DNA of 30,602 bases from DAOTXN01 sp034435435 (lineage in GTDB: Bacteria > Chloroflexota > Anaerolineae > S140-20): positions 1-30,602 of the forward strand of contig DAOTXN010000094.1 of assembly GCA_034435435.1 (NCBI GenBank). Direction: 5' to 3'. How positions within the stretch are numbered: position 1 is the first letter of the stretch; the number at the start of each line of letters is the position of its first letter. Position numbers and translations under genes: made by a program. The notes under the pieces were generated by a model, which had not been told where the DNA came from, made no database searches, and saw nothing but the letters and a program-made list of their open reading frames with translations. Below are positions 1 to 6,629 of the stretch, piece after piece.

Positions 1-127
1 GCGCTGTGATTTGAGCTTGTTCCAGCTTGGCTTGCGCTTACTCGATCACTTCTTGAACGAGTCGATGCCCCTTCCTGTCGCGTTCCAAATGCTCGAACTC
101 ACAGCCTTTGTCTAAAAGTGTCCGGTA

Positions 128-634
128 GTGAACTTGCTCATCATTCTCGTCCTGGCAACAAGTGTCCTGATCAGGCCGATGGCGCTGTCCAGGCCAATGC
201 ATACGCCAACGCCGACCGGCATACCGACACTCTCGTCAACCGTTCCGACACCGACGCGCAGACCAACTAACACGCCAACATCCAAACCCTATCCTGCACC
301 TGGGTTGGCATCTGCGGCCATCATCGGCTGCAATGTGACCTTCGGGTGGACCTGGTTAGGGATATTAGGCAGCGATGAGTGGTTCGCAGTCAGGGTGGGA
401 AACGTCGGAATTGATGACAGACCTCACAGTGTATCTTGGGTCAAAGAGTCCAAGTTCACATTCTCCCTCTCCGACCCAGGTGAGTACAATTGGGAAATCG
501 CTATCTGTCGTGGTGATCCCGTTATGGATGCGCACTGTAGTCAAGCGGATGGAACCGAGTTGGCTGTCAGCGAACAGATGAGCTTTTGGTTTGGGGGATG
601 TCCGACACCTGCATCAACACTTCCTCCTCAGTGA
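128..634 (+). CDS. Anchored or secreted protein with Pro/Thr-rich linker
   Basis: Function unknown. The GTG start is the first start after an in-frame TAA at 113-115, and no convincing ribosome binding site precedes it. Residues 1-20 are hydrophobic and could be a signal peptide or membrane anchor. Residues 25-58 are a Thr/Pro-rich low-complexity stretch. The rest (about 60-160) reads as a small beta-sandwich rich in aromatic residues, with Cys at about 68, 126, 138 and 157. From general knowledge, this Thr-Pro linker plus small beta domain is common in extracellular proteins and at kinase C-termini in Chloroflexota. It may therefore be the tail of a larger gene that decayed. It is on the same strand as, but not evidently linked to, the purA region. 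Confidence 0.5.
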   Translation: MNLLIILVLATSVLIRPMALSRPMHTPTPTGIPTLSSTVPTPTRRPTNTPTSKPYPAPGLASAAIIGCNVTFGWTWLGILGSDEWFAVRVGNVGIDDRPHSVSWVKESKFTFSLSDPGEYNWEIAICRGDPVMDAHCSQADGTELAVSEQMSFWFGGCPTPASTLPPQ

Positions 635-696
635 TTGCTCAAGCAGCAACGACGCCAGCGTGCTGCTGGAGAAAGTGTAACCGAAGGAGGCGAAAC

Positions 697-861
697 ATGC
701 CCGCCACAATCGTGATCGGCGCCCAATGGGGCGATGAAGGCAAAGTCGTGGACTGGGCGGCCGAACAGGCCGACCTGGTGGCGCGTTACGGCGGCGGCGA
801 CAACGCCGGGCGCACCGTCACGCATCTTGCGCGAATACATTGTGGTGGACGGCGCATTTGA
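697..861 (+). pseudogene. Truncated duplicate of the purA 5' end
   Basis: The first ~125 bases repeat the start of the intact purA at 1586 almost exactly, with about five mismatches and one 6-bp deletion. The deletion removes a Gly-Lys pair from the GDEGKGK nucleotide loop. A second change turns the catalytic His of the GGGDNAGH motif into Arg. Identity stops near 821 and the frame closes at 859-861, giving a 54-codon product that cannot be an active adenylosuccinate synthetase. A strong Shine-Dalgarno (AAGGAGG, 684-690) still precedes the ATG, so the peptide might be translated. The toxin-antitoxin pair lies between this remnant and the intact gene. Confidence 0.85.
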
Positions 862-885
862 CATCCGTACCGTTTTTGATACACT
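858..885 (+). promoter_or_regulatory. Sigma70-type promoter for the toxin-antitoxin pair
   Basis: A perfect -35 box TTGACA (858-863) and a -10 box TACACT (880-885) are separated by 16 bp. The expected transcription start, about 7 bases beyond the -10 box, falls on the A of the toxin ATG at 892. No Shine-Dalgarno is visible there, so the message may be leaderless. This is sequence reading only. Confidence 0.5.
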
Positions 886-891
886 TGGGCC

Positions 892-1236
892 ATGAATGAC
901 AAAGTGCGGCTGCGGGTCGTCTTTTACAAAACCGCGACAGGCAACGAACCTGTCCGCGATTGGCTCCAATCCCTGTCGCACAACGAAAAAAAGACAATTG
1001 GTCAGGATATCAAAACGGTTCAATATGGTTGGCCGCTGGGGATGCCGCTGGTGCGGAAATTGGATAAGGACTTGTGGGAGGTCCGGTCAGATTTGCACAA
1101 CAAAATTGCCCGCGTCCTTTTTACAGTCAGCGGTGACGTGATGGTGCTTTTGCACGGCTTTATCAAGAAATCACAAAAAACACCCGCACGTGATCTGGCG
1201 CTGGCCAAGCAACGATTGAAAAATCTGAGGGAGTGA
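892..1236 (+). CDS. HigB/Gp49-like (RelE superfamily) toxin
   Basis: A 114-residue protein with the layout of phage Gp49-like/HigB toxins, ribosome-dependent mRNA interferases of the RelE superfamily. An N-terminal RVVFYKTATGNEPVRDWL stretch is followed by a two-helix region (about 25-42). Then comes the strand and loop with PLVRKLDKDLWEVR (about 48-63) and the strand containing IARVLFTV and VMVLLHGFIKK (about 70-92), which ends in the Lys-rich helix typical of the family. The stop codon overlaps the next gene's possible GTG start, as expected for a co-translated toxin-antitoxin pair in toxin-first order. Base composition is lower in G+C than the flanking purA, suggesting acquisition by transfer. 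The function is inferred from family resemblance. Confidence 0.85.
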   Translation: MNDKVRLRVVFYKTATGNEPVRDWLQSLSHNEKKTIGQDIKTVQYGWPLGMPLVRKLDKDLWEVRSDLHNKIARVLFTVSGDVMVLLHGFIKKSQKTPARDLALAKQRLKNLRE

Positions 1237-1241
1237 TCGCG

Positions 1242-1523
1242 ATGAATGAACATCACCTGGGCAGCGATTTCGATGAATTTCTGGCAAAGGAAGGTATTTT
1301 GGCCGCGGTCGAAGCGGTAGCCGCCAAGCGAGTAATTGCCTATCAGATAGAAGAGTTGATGAAAGAGAGAAAATTGACCAAGACGGCCATGGCTCAAAGA
1401 ATGAAGACCAGCCGTGCAGCGTTGGATAGGCTGCTTGATCCGGGAAACGAAGCGGTGACGCTGCAGACCCTCGAGCGCGCGGCGCTGGCCCTGGACAAGC
1501 GGCTACACATTGAGCTGGTTTAG
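1242..1523 (+). CDS. HigA-like XRE-family antitoxin
   Basis: A 93-residue helix-turn-helix protein paired with the upstream toxin. The helix-turn-helix runs from about residue 46 to 82 (LTKTAMAQRMKTSRAALDRLL, then the recognition-flanking VTLQTLERAALAL). An N-terminal acidic helix probably contacts the toxin. I chose the ATG at 1242, 8 bases after GAGGGAG. A GTG at 1233, overlapping the toxin stop, would add three residues. Antitoxins of this family neutralise the toxin and repress their own promoter. The perfect inverted repeat at 1534-1554 and partial half-sites near the toxin promoter are possible operator elements, but that link is inference. Confidence 0.85.
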   Translation: MNEHHLGSDFDEFLAKEGILAAVEAVAAKRVIAYQIEELMKERKLTKTAMAQRMKTSRAALDRLLDPGNEAVTLQTLERAALALDKRLHIELV

Positions 1524-1533
1524 CCCGGCAGAC

Positions 1534-1554
1534 ATTGTATCGAGCGGATACAAT
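1534..1554. promoter_or_regulatory. Perfect inverted repeat between antitoxin and purA
   Basis: ATTGTATC (1534-1541) and GATACAAT (1547-1554) form a perfect 8-bp dyad with a 5-base centre (GAGCG). It lies 32 bases before the purA start codon. There is no T-run, so it is not a classical terminator. It could be an operator, for HigA or for a purine regulator, or an RNA hairpin in the purA leader. A related GATACA half-site overlaps the toxin promoter at 878-883. Confidence 0.45.
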
Positions 1555-1585
1555 GACCTGGCGCAGTTTGCAGAGGAGAAAATCA

Positions 1586-2881
1586 ATGCCCGCCACAATC
1601 GTGATCGGCGCCCAATGGGGCGATGAAGGCAAAGGCAAAGTCGTGGACTGGGCGGCCAAAGAGGTCGACCTGGTAGCGCGTTACGGCGGCGGCGACAACG
1701 CCGGGCACACCGTCACCGTGGCCGGGGAACGCTACGCGCTGCACTTGATCCCGTCGGGCATTCTTTATCCTGAAAAATTGTGCCTGATGGGCGGCGGAAT
1801 GGTGATCAACCCGGTCCGCTTACTGAAAGAGATGGACGAGCTGGCCGCGCGCGGGGTAGACGTGTCGCCCGAGCGCCTCAAACTCAGCGTCACGGCGCAC
1901 CTCATCATGCCCTACCACATCGCGCTGGACGGAGCGCAGGAAATTGGACGCGGGGCGGCGGCTCTCGGCACGACGAAACGCGGCATCGGCCCGGCCTACG
2001 CCGACAAAAGCGCCCGCGTTGGCCTGCGGGCCGGGGCCATGAAAGACCCCGAGAGTTTTTCCGAAAAAGTCTTTCAGGCCGTGGAGACCAAAAATATCAC
2101 GCTGACCAAAATATACGGCCAGGCAGCGCTGGACGCCAGGGCGGTCGCCGCCGAGTTCCACGATTATGCCCGGCGGCTGGCGCCGTACCTGGCCGATGTG
2201 TCGCTCATCGTCAATCAAGCCCTGGATCAAGGCCAGCGCTTATTGTGCGAGGGCGCGCAGGGCGCGCTACTCGATCTGGACCACGGGACCTACCCCTACG
2301 TCACCAGCTCGTCCCCCGTCGCCGGCGGCGCGTTGACCGGGCTGGGTTTTGGCCCGCGCCACGTGGAGCGGGTCGTGGGGGTGGTCAAGGCTTTTAGCAC
2401 ACGCGTCGGCGCGGGACCGTTCGTCACCGAGCTGCTGGACGAGCGTGGCGACCGGCTGCGCGGGACCGGGGCCGCCCCCTGGGACGAGTTCGGCACGACC
2501 ACCGGCCGCCCCCGGCGCACGGGCTGGCTCGACGCCGTGGGCTTGCGCTACGCGGCCCGCGTCAACGGCCTCAGCGACCTGGCCCTGACCAAGCTAGACA
2601 TTCTGGGCGGCTTTGAGACCCTTCACATCGCCGTGGCCTACGATTACCGGAGCGAGCGACTGGAGCATCTGCCGCTGGATAGCGAGGCGCTGGCCGAATG
2701 CCGGCCTGTCTACGAAGACCTGCCCGGATGGTCCGCGAACATCCGCTCCGCCCGCTCGCTGGCCGATTTGCCCCCGGCCGCCCGGCGCTACGTCGAGCGG
2801 GTCGAAGAGCTGGTCGGTGTGCCTATCGTCTTGATCGGCGTGGGGCCTGGGCGTGAGGAGACGATTTTCAAGGATAGATAG
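1586..2881 (+). CDS. purA: Adenylosuccinate synthetase
   Basis: This enzyme catalyses the GTP-dependent condensation of IMP and aspartate to adenylosuccinate, the first committed step to AMP, in the cytosol. At 431 residues it has the family's usual length. The N-terminal GAQWGDEGKGK loop carries the catalytic Asp13. GGGDNAGHTV carries His41, at the same numbering as the E. coli enzyme. GTTKRGIGPAYADK, the QGALLDLDHGTYPYVTSS stretch, GVVKAFSTRVG and the C-terminal LIGVGPGREETI are all intact. I chose the ATG at 1586 because AGAGGAG sits 8 bases upstream and the protein then begins exactly as family members do. The frame stays open back to 1535, but that extension is unsupported. This is the functional copy; a broken duplicate of its first 43 codons lies at 697. 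Confidence 0.97.
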   Translation: MPATIVIGAQWGDEGKGKVVDWAAKEVDLVARYGGGDNAGHTVTVAGERYALHLIPSGILYPEKLCLMGGGMVINPVRLLKEMDELAARGVDVSPERLKLSVTAHLIMPYHIALDGAQEIGRGAAALGTTKRGIGPAYADKSARVGLRAGAMKDPESFSEKVFQAVETKNITLTKIYGQAALDARAVAAEFHDYARRLAPYLADVSLIVNQALDQGQRLLCEGAQGALLDLDHGTYPYVTSSSPVAGGALTGLGFGPRHVERVVGVVKAFSTRVGAGPFVTELLDERGDRLRGTGAAPWDEFGTTTGRPRRTGWLDAVGLRYAARVNGLSDLALTKLDILGGFETLHIAVAYDYRSERLEHLPLDSEALAECRPVYEDLPGWSANIRSARSLADLPPAARRYVERVEELVGVPIVLIGVGPGREETIFKDR

Positions 2882-2941
2882 ATTAGGGGGCAGCGCTGAG
2901 AAAAAGTTGCTGGACACCCCCGACTAACGGAGGGTGACTTG

Positions 2942-3670
2942 ATGCTTGCTGCCAGGCAACAGTCCATAGATGACAAATATCTGGAAATCATTTTGAAACG
3001 GGTGCACGTCTGCAAGGAATACAGACCGGCATTTGGGCAAGGTCATCAAGTGCCACTGGCGGAGTTCCAGCGTCTTTATAGCTCTGATCCGTTTTATTCC
3101 TGGTTTGGACTTGATGATCCATTGTTGTACGCTGCGCACAGGGCCGCCGGTGGTATCACATCCATTTATCGCCAGATTGGAATTGGTTGTGAGGAACTCT
3201 TTCGTCAAATATTGCAAGATCAACTGGGATTGAGCCAAGAGCAAGTCAAATGGTCTTACGAAACACCTCCCTCTGGTGGTCGTAAACGCAGGCTGTCCCT
3301 TGACGGACGCGTCGAACTCGCAGCTATCCAGTCCGAACCCAAGCGTACTATGTTTGCTGAATGGCTTGACGAAGCGGCTACTTTTCTCAAGGTAGCGCCA
3401 GAGGTCGCTCGCGTGCTCAAGGGAATCGTGTTCGAAGTCCGACAGGGCTACAAAAGCAAAGACTCGAAGCGACAAAATGCAGACATGGCGAATGCAGCAA
3501 CTGCATATTCGCAGGGATATTTCCCTGTGTTATTGGTTTTGTCCACACAGATAGACAGTGACATTGTAGAACGATACGAGCGCGCGAGTTGGTTGATTCT
3601 TCAAGGCCATCTCGATGATTCCCCAATCCGATCAACCTATGCTTTTTCCAAAAGAGTAGTCCGGCTATGA
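2942..3670 (+). CDS. Probable type II restriction endonuclease
   Basis: A 242-residue protein directly upstream of a DNA methyltransferase, the usual arrangement of a restriction-modification pair. I cannot name its specificity. A PD-(D/E)XK-like core is suggested in the C-terminal half. There a hydrophobic strand ends in VFEVRQGYKSKDSK (Glu165 followed by basic residues), then NADMANAATAYSQG and the buried strand FPVLLVLSTQID. The N-terminal half (GITSIYRQIGIGCEELFRQIL) would be a helical recognition or assembly region. The ATG at 2942 follows GGAGGG by 7 bases. Codon usage and lower G+C differ from purA and from the genes after 5.1 kb, consistent with horizontal gain. It resembles CfrBI-type enzymes only by vague recollection, so that should not be taken as an assignment. 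Confidence 0.65.
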   Translation: MLAARQQSIDDKYLEIILKRVHVCKEYRPAFGQGHQVPLAEFQRLYSSDPFYSWFGLDDPLLYAAHRAAGGITSIYRQIGIGCEELFRQILQDQLGLSQEQVKWSYETPPSGGRKRRLSLDGRVELAAIQSEPKRTMFAEWLDEAATFLKVAPEVARVLKGIVFEVRQGYKSKDSKRQNADMANAATAYSQGYFPVLLVLSTQIDSDIVERYERASWLILQGHLDDSPIRSTYAFSKRVVRL

Positions 3671-3759
3671 TTTGGCAGGGTTTTTCCAGCGCAACTCGGC
3701 CGTCTTGAGGGGAACCATCGCAGAAATCCTCCAGGCGCTACTCACGCCGAACGATACCG

Positions 3760-5091
3760 ATGGTTAAACAACGAGCCGATCTTACATTCAAGCATAATCT
3801 CAAACGCGGCAGGCATGGCTGGCTCAGGCTAACCCCAGCTTACTCTGTCAAGATTGTTCAACAGGCGCTGGACGACCAGCCAAAAGCTACCTACGTACTC
3901 GATCCCTTTTCGGGAACCGGTACCACAGGTCTCGTCTGTGCAGAGCGTGGGATGAGATGTGACCTCCTCGATATTAATCCATTCCTGGTGTGGTTTGCAA
4001 GTGTCAAGACCGCCAACTATCAGGTAGATCATTTGCGTCAGGCCAAAGAAGGGGCTGAGGCCATTGTGGAGCGCATAGTGGAGAATGATCAGACGGCGGC
4101 GCTTTGGTTCCCACCTATTCACAACATCACTCGATGGTGGCCCAAAGACAGGCTCATTTTGCTCGCCAAAATTCACCGAGAGCTGAACATATTGTTTCCA
4201 GATTGTGCGCCAGCCAAAGACTTGCTTTTGGTAGCGTTCTGTCATCTTGTGATCAGTTGGTCCAATGCAGCCTTCAACCACCAATCAATGTCCTTCAAAG
4301 AAAACAATAACAAGCAATTGAGCCTGTTCGATGAGACCCAGCAAATGGCTCAACATTTCGTCGACACCGCCCAGGAAATCATAACTTTTGCCGGAAAACC
4401 TCTAAAACAGCAAGTCAAGGCCGTCCTGACAGATTCCCGCTGCGTCCCTAAACCGTTCGATAAACTTTACGACTGTGTCATTACTTCGCCGCCTTATCCG
4501 AATAGAATGAGTTACATTCGGGAATTACGCCCGTATATGTACTGGCTGGGGTATCTCAAAGAGCCCCGTGAAGCTGGCGAGCTTGACTGGCAAGCGATAG
4601 GTGGAACGTGGGGTATAGCCACGAGCCGGCTCGAGACGTGGCAGGCAGATGGAGCACGACTACAGTATCCGGGATTCGACGAAATCATAGAAAAAATCGG
4701 GATGCAAAGCCCTGTGCTTGCAAATTATGTTCACAAATACTTTTCCGATATCTTGACGCACCTCGAGAGCCTTTATTCTGCTTTGTCACCCGGGGCTAAA
4801 GTTTTCTACACAGTAGGAAATTCGAGATTTTTTCATACCCTGGTGCCCACTGAACTCATTTACGTGCATCTCTTGGAAAGGTGTGGATTTGTAGACACAC
4901 AGGTTGAGCTCATTCGGAAGCGGAATTCCAAAAAAGAGCTCTTAGTTCATAGTTTCTGCAAGAAAGCCGTGATCGCTGGTCCCCGACTGATACTAGCCCC
5001 TAAGAGCTACCACTCCGGTAGCTCTTTTAATTCCAAACGCGCCGAAAGGGTCATAGACAACGCGCTTGCCGCTCGCTATACTGATAGATGA
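3760..5091 (+). CDS. DNA methyltransferase of a type II R-M system (probably N4-cytosine)
   Basis: An S-adenosylmethionine-dependent DNA methyltransferase of 443 residues that would protect host DNA from the adjacent endonuclease. The AdoMet-binding motif I, DPFSGTGTT, is at residues 48-56. The catalytic motif IV, TSPPY, is at 242-246, followed by NRMSYIRELRPYMYWLGYL. Motif I before IV with a large central insertion fits the beta-like order, and SPPY favours N4-cytosine methylation, though adenine cannot be excluded. The first in-frame ATG (3760) lacks a clear Shine-Dalgarno; the frame opens only at 3709. The last 30 codons coincide with a terminator-like hairpin (5002-5026) and a strong promoter (5054-5082), so the C-terminal tail overlays the control region of the next operon. 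Confidence 0.85.
   Translation: MVKQRADLTFKHNLKRGRHGWLRLTPAYSVKIVQQALDDQPKATYVLDPFSGTGTTGLVCAERGMRCDLLDINPFLVWFASVKTANYQVDHLRQAKEGAEAIVERIVENDQTAALWFPPIHNITRWWPKDRLILLAKIHRELNILFPDCAPAKDLLLVAFCHLVISWSNAAFNHQSMSFKENNNKQLSLFDETQQMAQHFVDTAQEIITFAGKPLKQQVKAVLTDSRCVPKPFDKLYDCVITSPPYPNRMSYIRELRPYMYWLGYLKEPREAGELDWQAIGGTWGIATSRLETWQADGARLQYPGFDEIIEKIGMQSPVLANYVHKYFSDILTHLESLYSALSPGAKVFYTVGNSRFFHTLVPTELIYVHLLERCGFVDTQVELIRKRNSKKELLVHSFCKKAVIAGPRLILAPKSYHSGSSFNSKRAERVIDNALAARYTDR
5002..5028 (+). terminator. Terminator-like hairpin inside the methyltransferase 3' end
   Basis: AAGAGCTACC (5002-5011) and GGTAGCTCTT (5017-5026) form a perfect 10-bp stem with a 5-base loop, and the transcript runs on as UUAAUU. 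It sits within the coding sequence, about 65 bases before its stop. It would reduce read-through from the R-M genes into the CODH/ACS locus. The U-run is short, so termination may be partial. Confidence 0.5.
5054..5082 (+). promoter_or_regulatory. Predicted promoter of the CODH/ACS locus
   Basis: A -35 box TAGACA (5054-5059, 5 of 6 to consensus) and a -10 box TATACT (5077-5082, 5 of 6) have ideal 17-bp spacing. Transcription would begin near 5089, about 22 bases before the DUF166 gene start with its GAGGGG ribosome site. The promoter is embedded in the end of the methyltransferase coding sequence. Confidence 0.6.
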
Positions 5092-5110
5092 CCTTTTTCA
5101 TGAGGGGATT

Positions 5111-6223
5111 ATGCAGCGCGTTTGTCGGGTATTTATCGTGGCTAGTCATCCCTTGTTTGCCCAGGGGGTGCAGAGCTTGCTGGACGGCCAGCCGGGACTG
5201 GCTGTCGTTGGCATGGACACGGCCGACCTGGACGTGATCGACAAAATCCGCCAACTGCGCCCCGACGTAGTCGTCCTCGACGCCGACAGCGACGCCCAGA
5301 TGACTTTGCTCCCGACGCTGTTACGGGAAAACCTGGGCGTCAAACTGGTCGGGTTGACGCTAGAAGATAACCGCATCGACATTTACTATCAGCAGCAATT
5401 CGTCGGAACCGACGTGGCCGATCTGGTCGAGGCGGTGCGCGCGCCCTTGAGCTGGCAAGCCGGACCGGGCGGCATGCACATTCTGGCGATTGTTCAGGGG
5501 GAATACGGTCGGCGCAAGGTCAAAAACATCCGCAAGCATGGCCCCAAAGACTGGGTGATAGAAACGTGGCCGCCGCCCGTGTCGCTCCCTCCGACCATCG
5601 AAGACCCCACCGAATATCTGCCTTCGTCGCTGCCCCGGGCCGATTTGATCCTGTGCCTGGCTGCGCAACCGGGAGTGGTCCAATTGCTGCCGGAAATCGC
5701 CCGCCTGACCGGCGCTTCCGGGGTTATCGTCGCGGTGGATGACCACGCTGCGTTACCGCCCGGCCTGTTGAATCAGGTAGGAGCATGGCTGCACGACATC
5801 GGCGTCACAGCGGTGTTTCCTAAACCGTTGTGTTCGCTAACCCGCAAGACCTATAATCTGGGTCCCAAAATCAGCACTTATTTTGATGGTCCCATCTCCG
5901 AATTTGCGCATTACTTTGGCCGACCGATGTTCCAAATCCAGGTAGACCCCGAAAAAGAAGTCATACGTGGAGTAAAGGTGCTGCGAGATTCCTTGTGCGG
6001 CTGCGCTCGCTACGTCGCTGCGCATCTGGTGGGCGTGCCTGTCGAAGAAGCCGAATCTAAAGCCGGCATCTTGCACCACCATTACCCTTGCCTGGCCTCG
6101 ATGAGCATGGACCCGGACTATGGCGACGGGTTGCTCAATGTATCAGGAGAGATTCTGCGCCGAGAGGTGCGCGGCCAATTGGAGCCTTTCCTGCGCCGCG
6201 GGGAGGAATCTGATTCAAGGTAA
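5111..6223 (+). CDS. Pseudo-receiver-DUF166 fusion protein
   Basis: A 370-residue two-domain protein of unknown function. Residues 4 to about 115 resemble a NarL-type receiver domain (VFIVASHPLFAQGVQSLL, then RPDVVVLDADSD). The paired acidic residues of the first strand are replaced by Ala-Ser, so phosphorylation is doubtful. Residues about 118-360 match DUF166, a family otherwise known to me from methanogens and CODH-containing bacteria. Its C-terminal part has a CGC pair (Cys296, Cys298), three consecutive His (322-324) and YPCLASM with Cys327. These are plausible metal or cluster ligands. I chose the ATG at 5111, preceded by GAGGGG; the frame extends upstream to 5066 without such a site. 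It is the first gene after the predicted promoter and precedes the HMA-like and CODH genes, suggesting a role in CODH/ACS regulation or maturation. Confidence 0.75.
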   Translation: MQRVCRVFIVASHPLFAQGVQSLLDGQPGLAVVGMDTADLDVIDKIRQLRPDVVVLDADSDAQMTLLPTLLRENLGVKLVGLTLEDNRIDIYYQQQFVGTDVADLVEAVRAPLSWQAGPGGMHILAIVQGEYGRRKVKNIRKHGPKDWVIETWPPPVSLPPTIEDPTEYLPSSLPRADLILCLAAQPGVVQLLPEIARLTGASGVIVAVDDHAALPPGLLNQVGAWLHDIGVTAVFPKPLCSLTRKTYNLGPKISTYFDGPISEFAHYFGRPMFQIQVDPEKEVIRGVKVLRDSLCGCARYVAAHLVGVPVEEAESKAGILHHHYPCLASMSMDPDYGDGLLNVSGEILRREVRGQLEPFLRRGEESDSR

Positions 6224-6294
6224 TTGCTTGTTGACGGCGAATCCGACAATCTCAATCGTGCGATGAATGAATTCATCAGGGAGGTGTGTAGAAT

Positions 6295-6624
6295 ATGGAA
6301 AAGATAGTATTGAGTGTGCCCAAAATGTGGGCCGACCACCACGTCCTGAAGGTGCGTGAAGTGCTCACGGCGCTGGACGGCGTGCAAGACGTTTACGCCA
6401 GCGCGGCCTGGAAACAGGTCCTCGTCAAATACGATCCCGCCAAAATCCAAGAAACCGCTCTTGCGGAGACGCTGGCCCAGGCAGGTTATGGAGCAGATCA
6501 AAAACTGGAATTCGAGACCGGATTGCCCCGCACCGGCGACCCGGCTTGGGATGCTCTGGGAGTGCGTGTGACCCGCACCAACCAGCGCGACCTGGAACTG
6601 AGCGGCGAGTTCAGGAGGTATTAG
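6295..6624 (+). CDS. HMA-fold (ferredoxin-like) protein lacking the CXXC motif
   Basis: A 109-residue protein whose first 70 residues follow the heavy-metal-associated domain pattern: a strand, a metal loop, a helix, the strand pair VQDVYASAAWKQVLVKYDP, and a final helix with AETLAQAGYGAD. The loop, normally MXCXXC, reads MWADHH. The first Cys is Ala13 and the second is His16, next to His15. A 35-residue C-terminal tail is not recognised. A strong AGGGAGGTG lies 9 bases before the ATG. It ends 5 bases before the cooS start, so the two are translationally close. A metal chaperone or regulator for the nickel enzyme is a reasonable guess from context. Loss of both Cys makes copper-type transfer unlikely. 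Confidence 0.7.
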   Translation: MEKIVLSVPKMWADHHVLKVREVLTALDGVQDVYASAAWKQVLVKYDPAKIQETALAETLAQAGYGADQKLEFETGLPRTGDPAWDALGVRVTRTNQRDLELSGEFRRY

Positions 6625-6629
6625 ACATA

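Noticed and set aside
1..162. A possible 54-codon frame on the minus strand ending in EFEHLERDRKGHRLVQEVIE.
   Set aside because: It is protein-like only in its last third, overlaps the + strand gene at 128, has no ribosome site and matches nothing I recognise. At most it is a decayed fragment.
642..667. AGCAGCA...TGCTGCT inverted repeat considered as a terminator of the first gene.
   Set aside because: The loop is 12 bases, the stem 7 bp and there is no U-run.
628..1023. A 131-codon minus-strand frame across the purA remnant and toxin.
   Set aside because: It is antisense to the clear purA similarity and to the toxin gene; no support.
2884..2930. GGGGGCAGC...GCTG..CCCCC inverted repeat after purA considered as a terminator.
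   Set aside because: The stem is interrupted, the loop is long and no U-run follows; termination is not supported.
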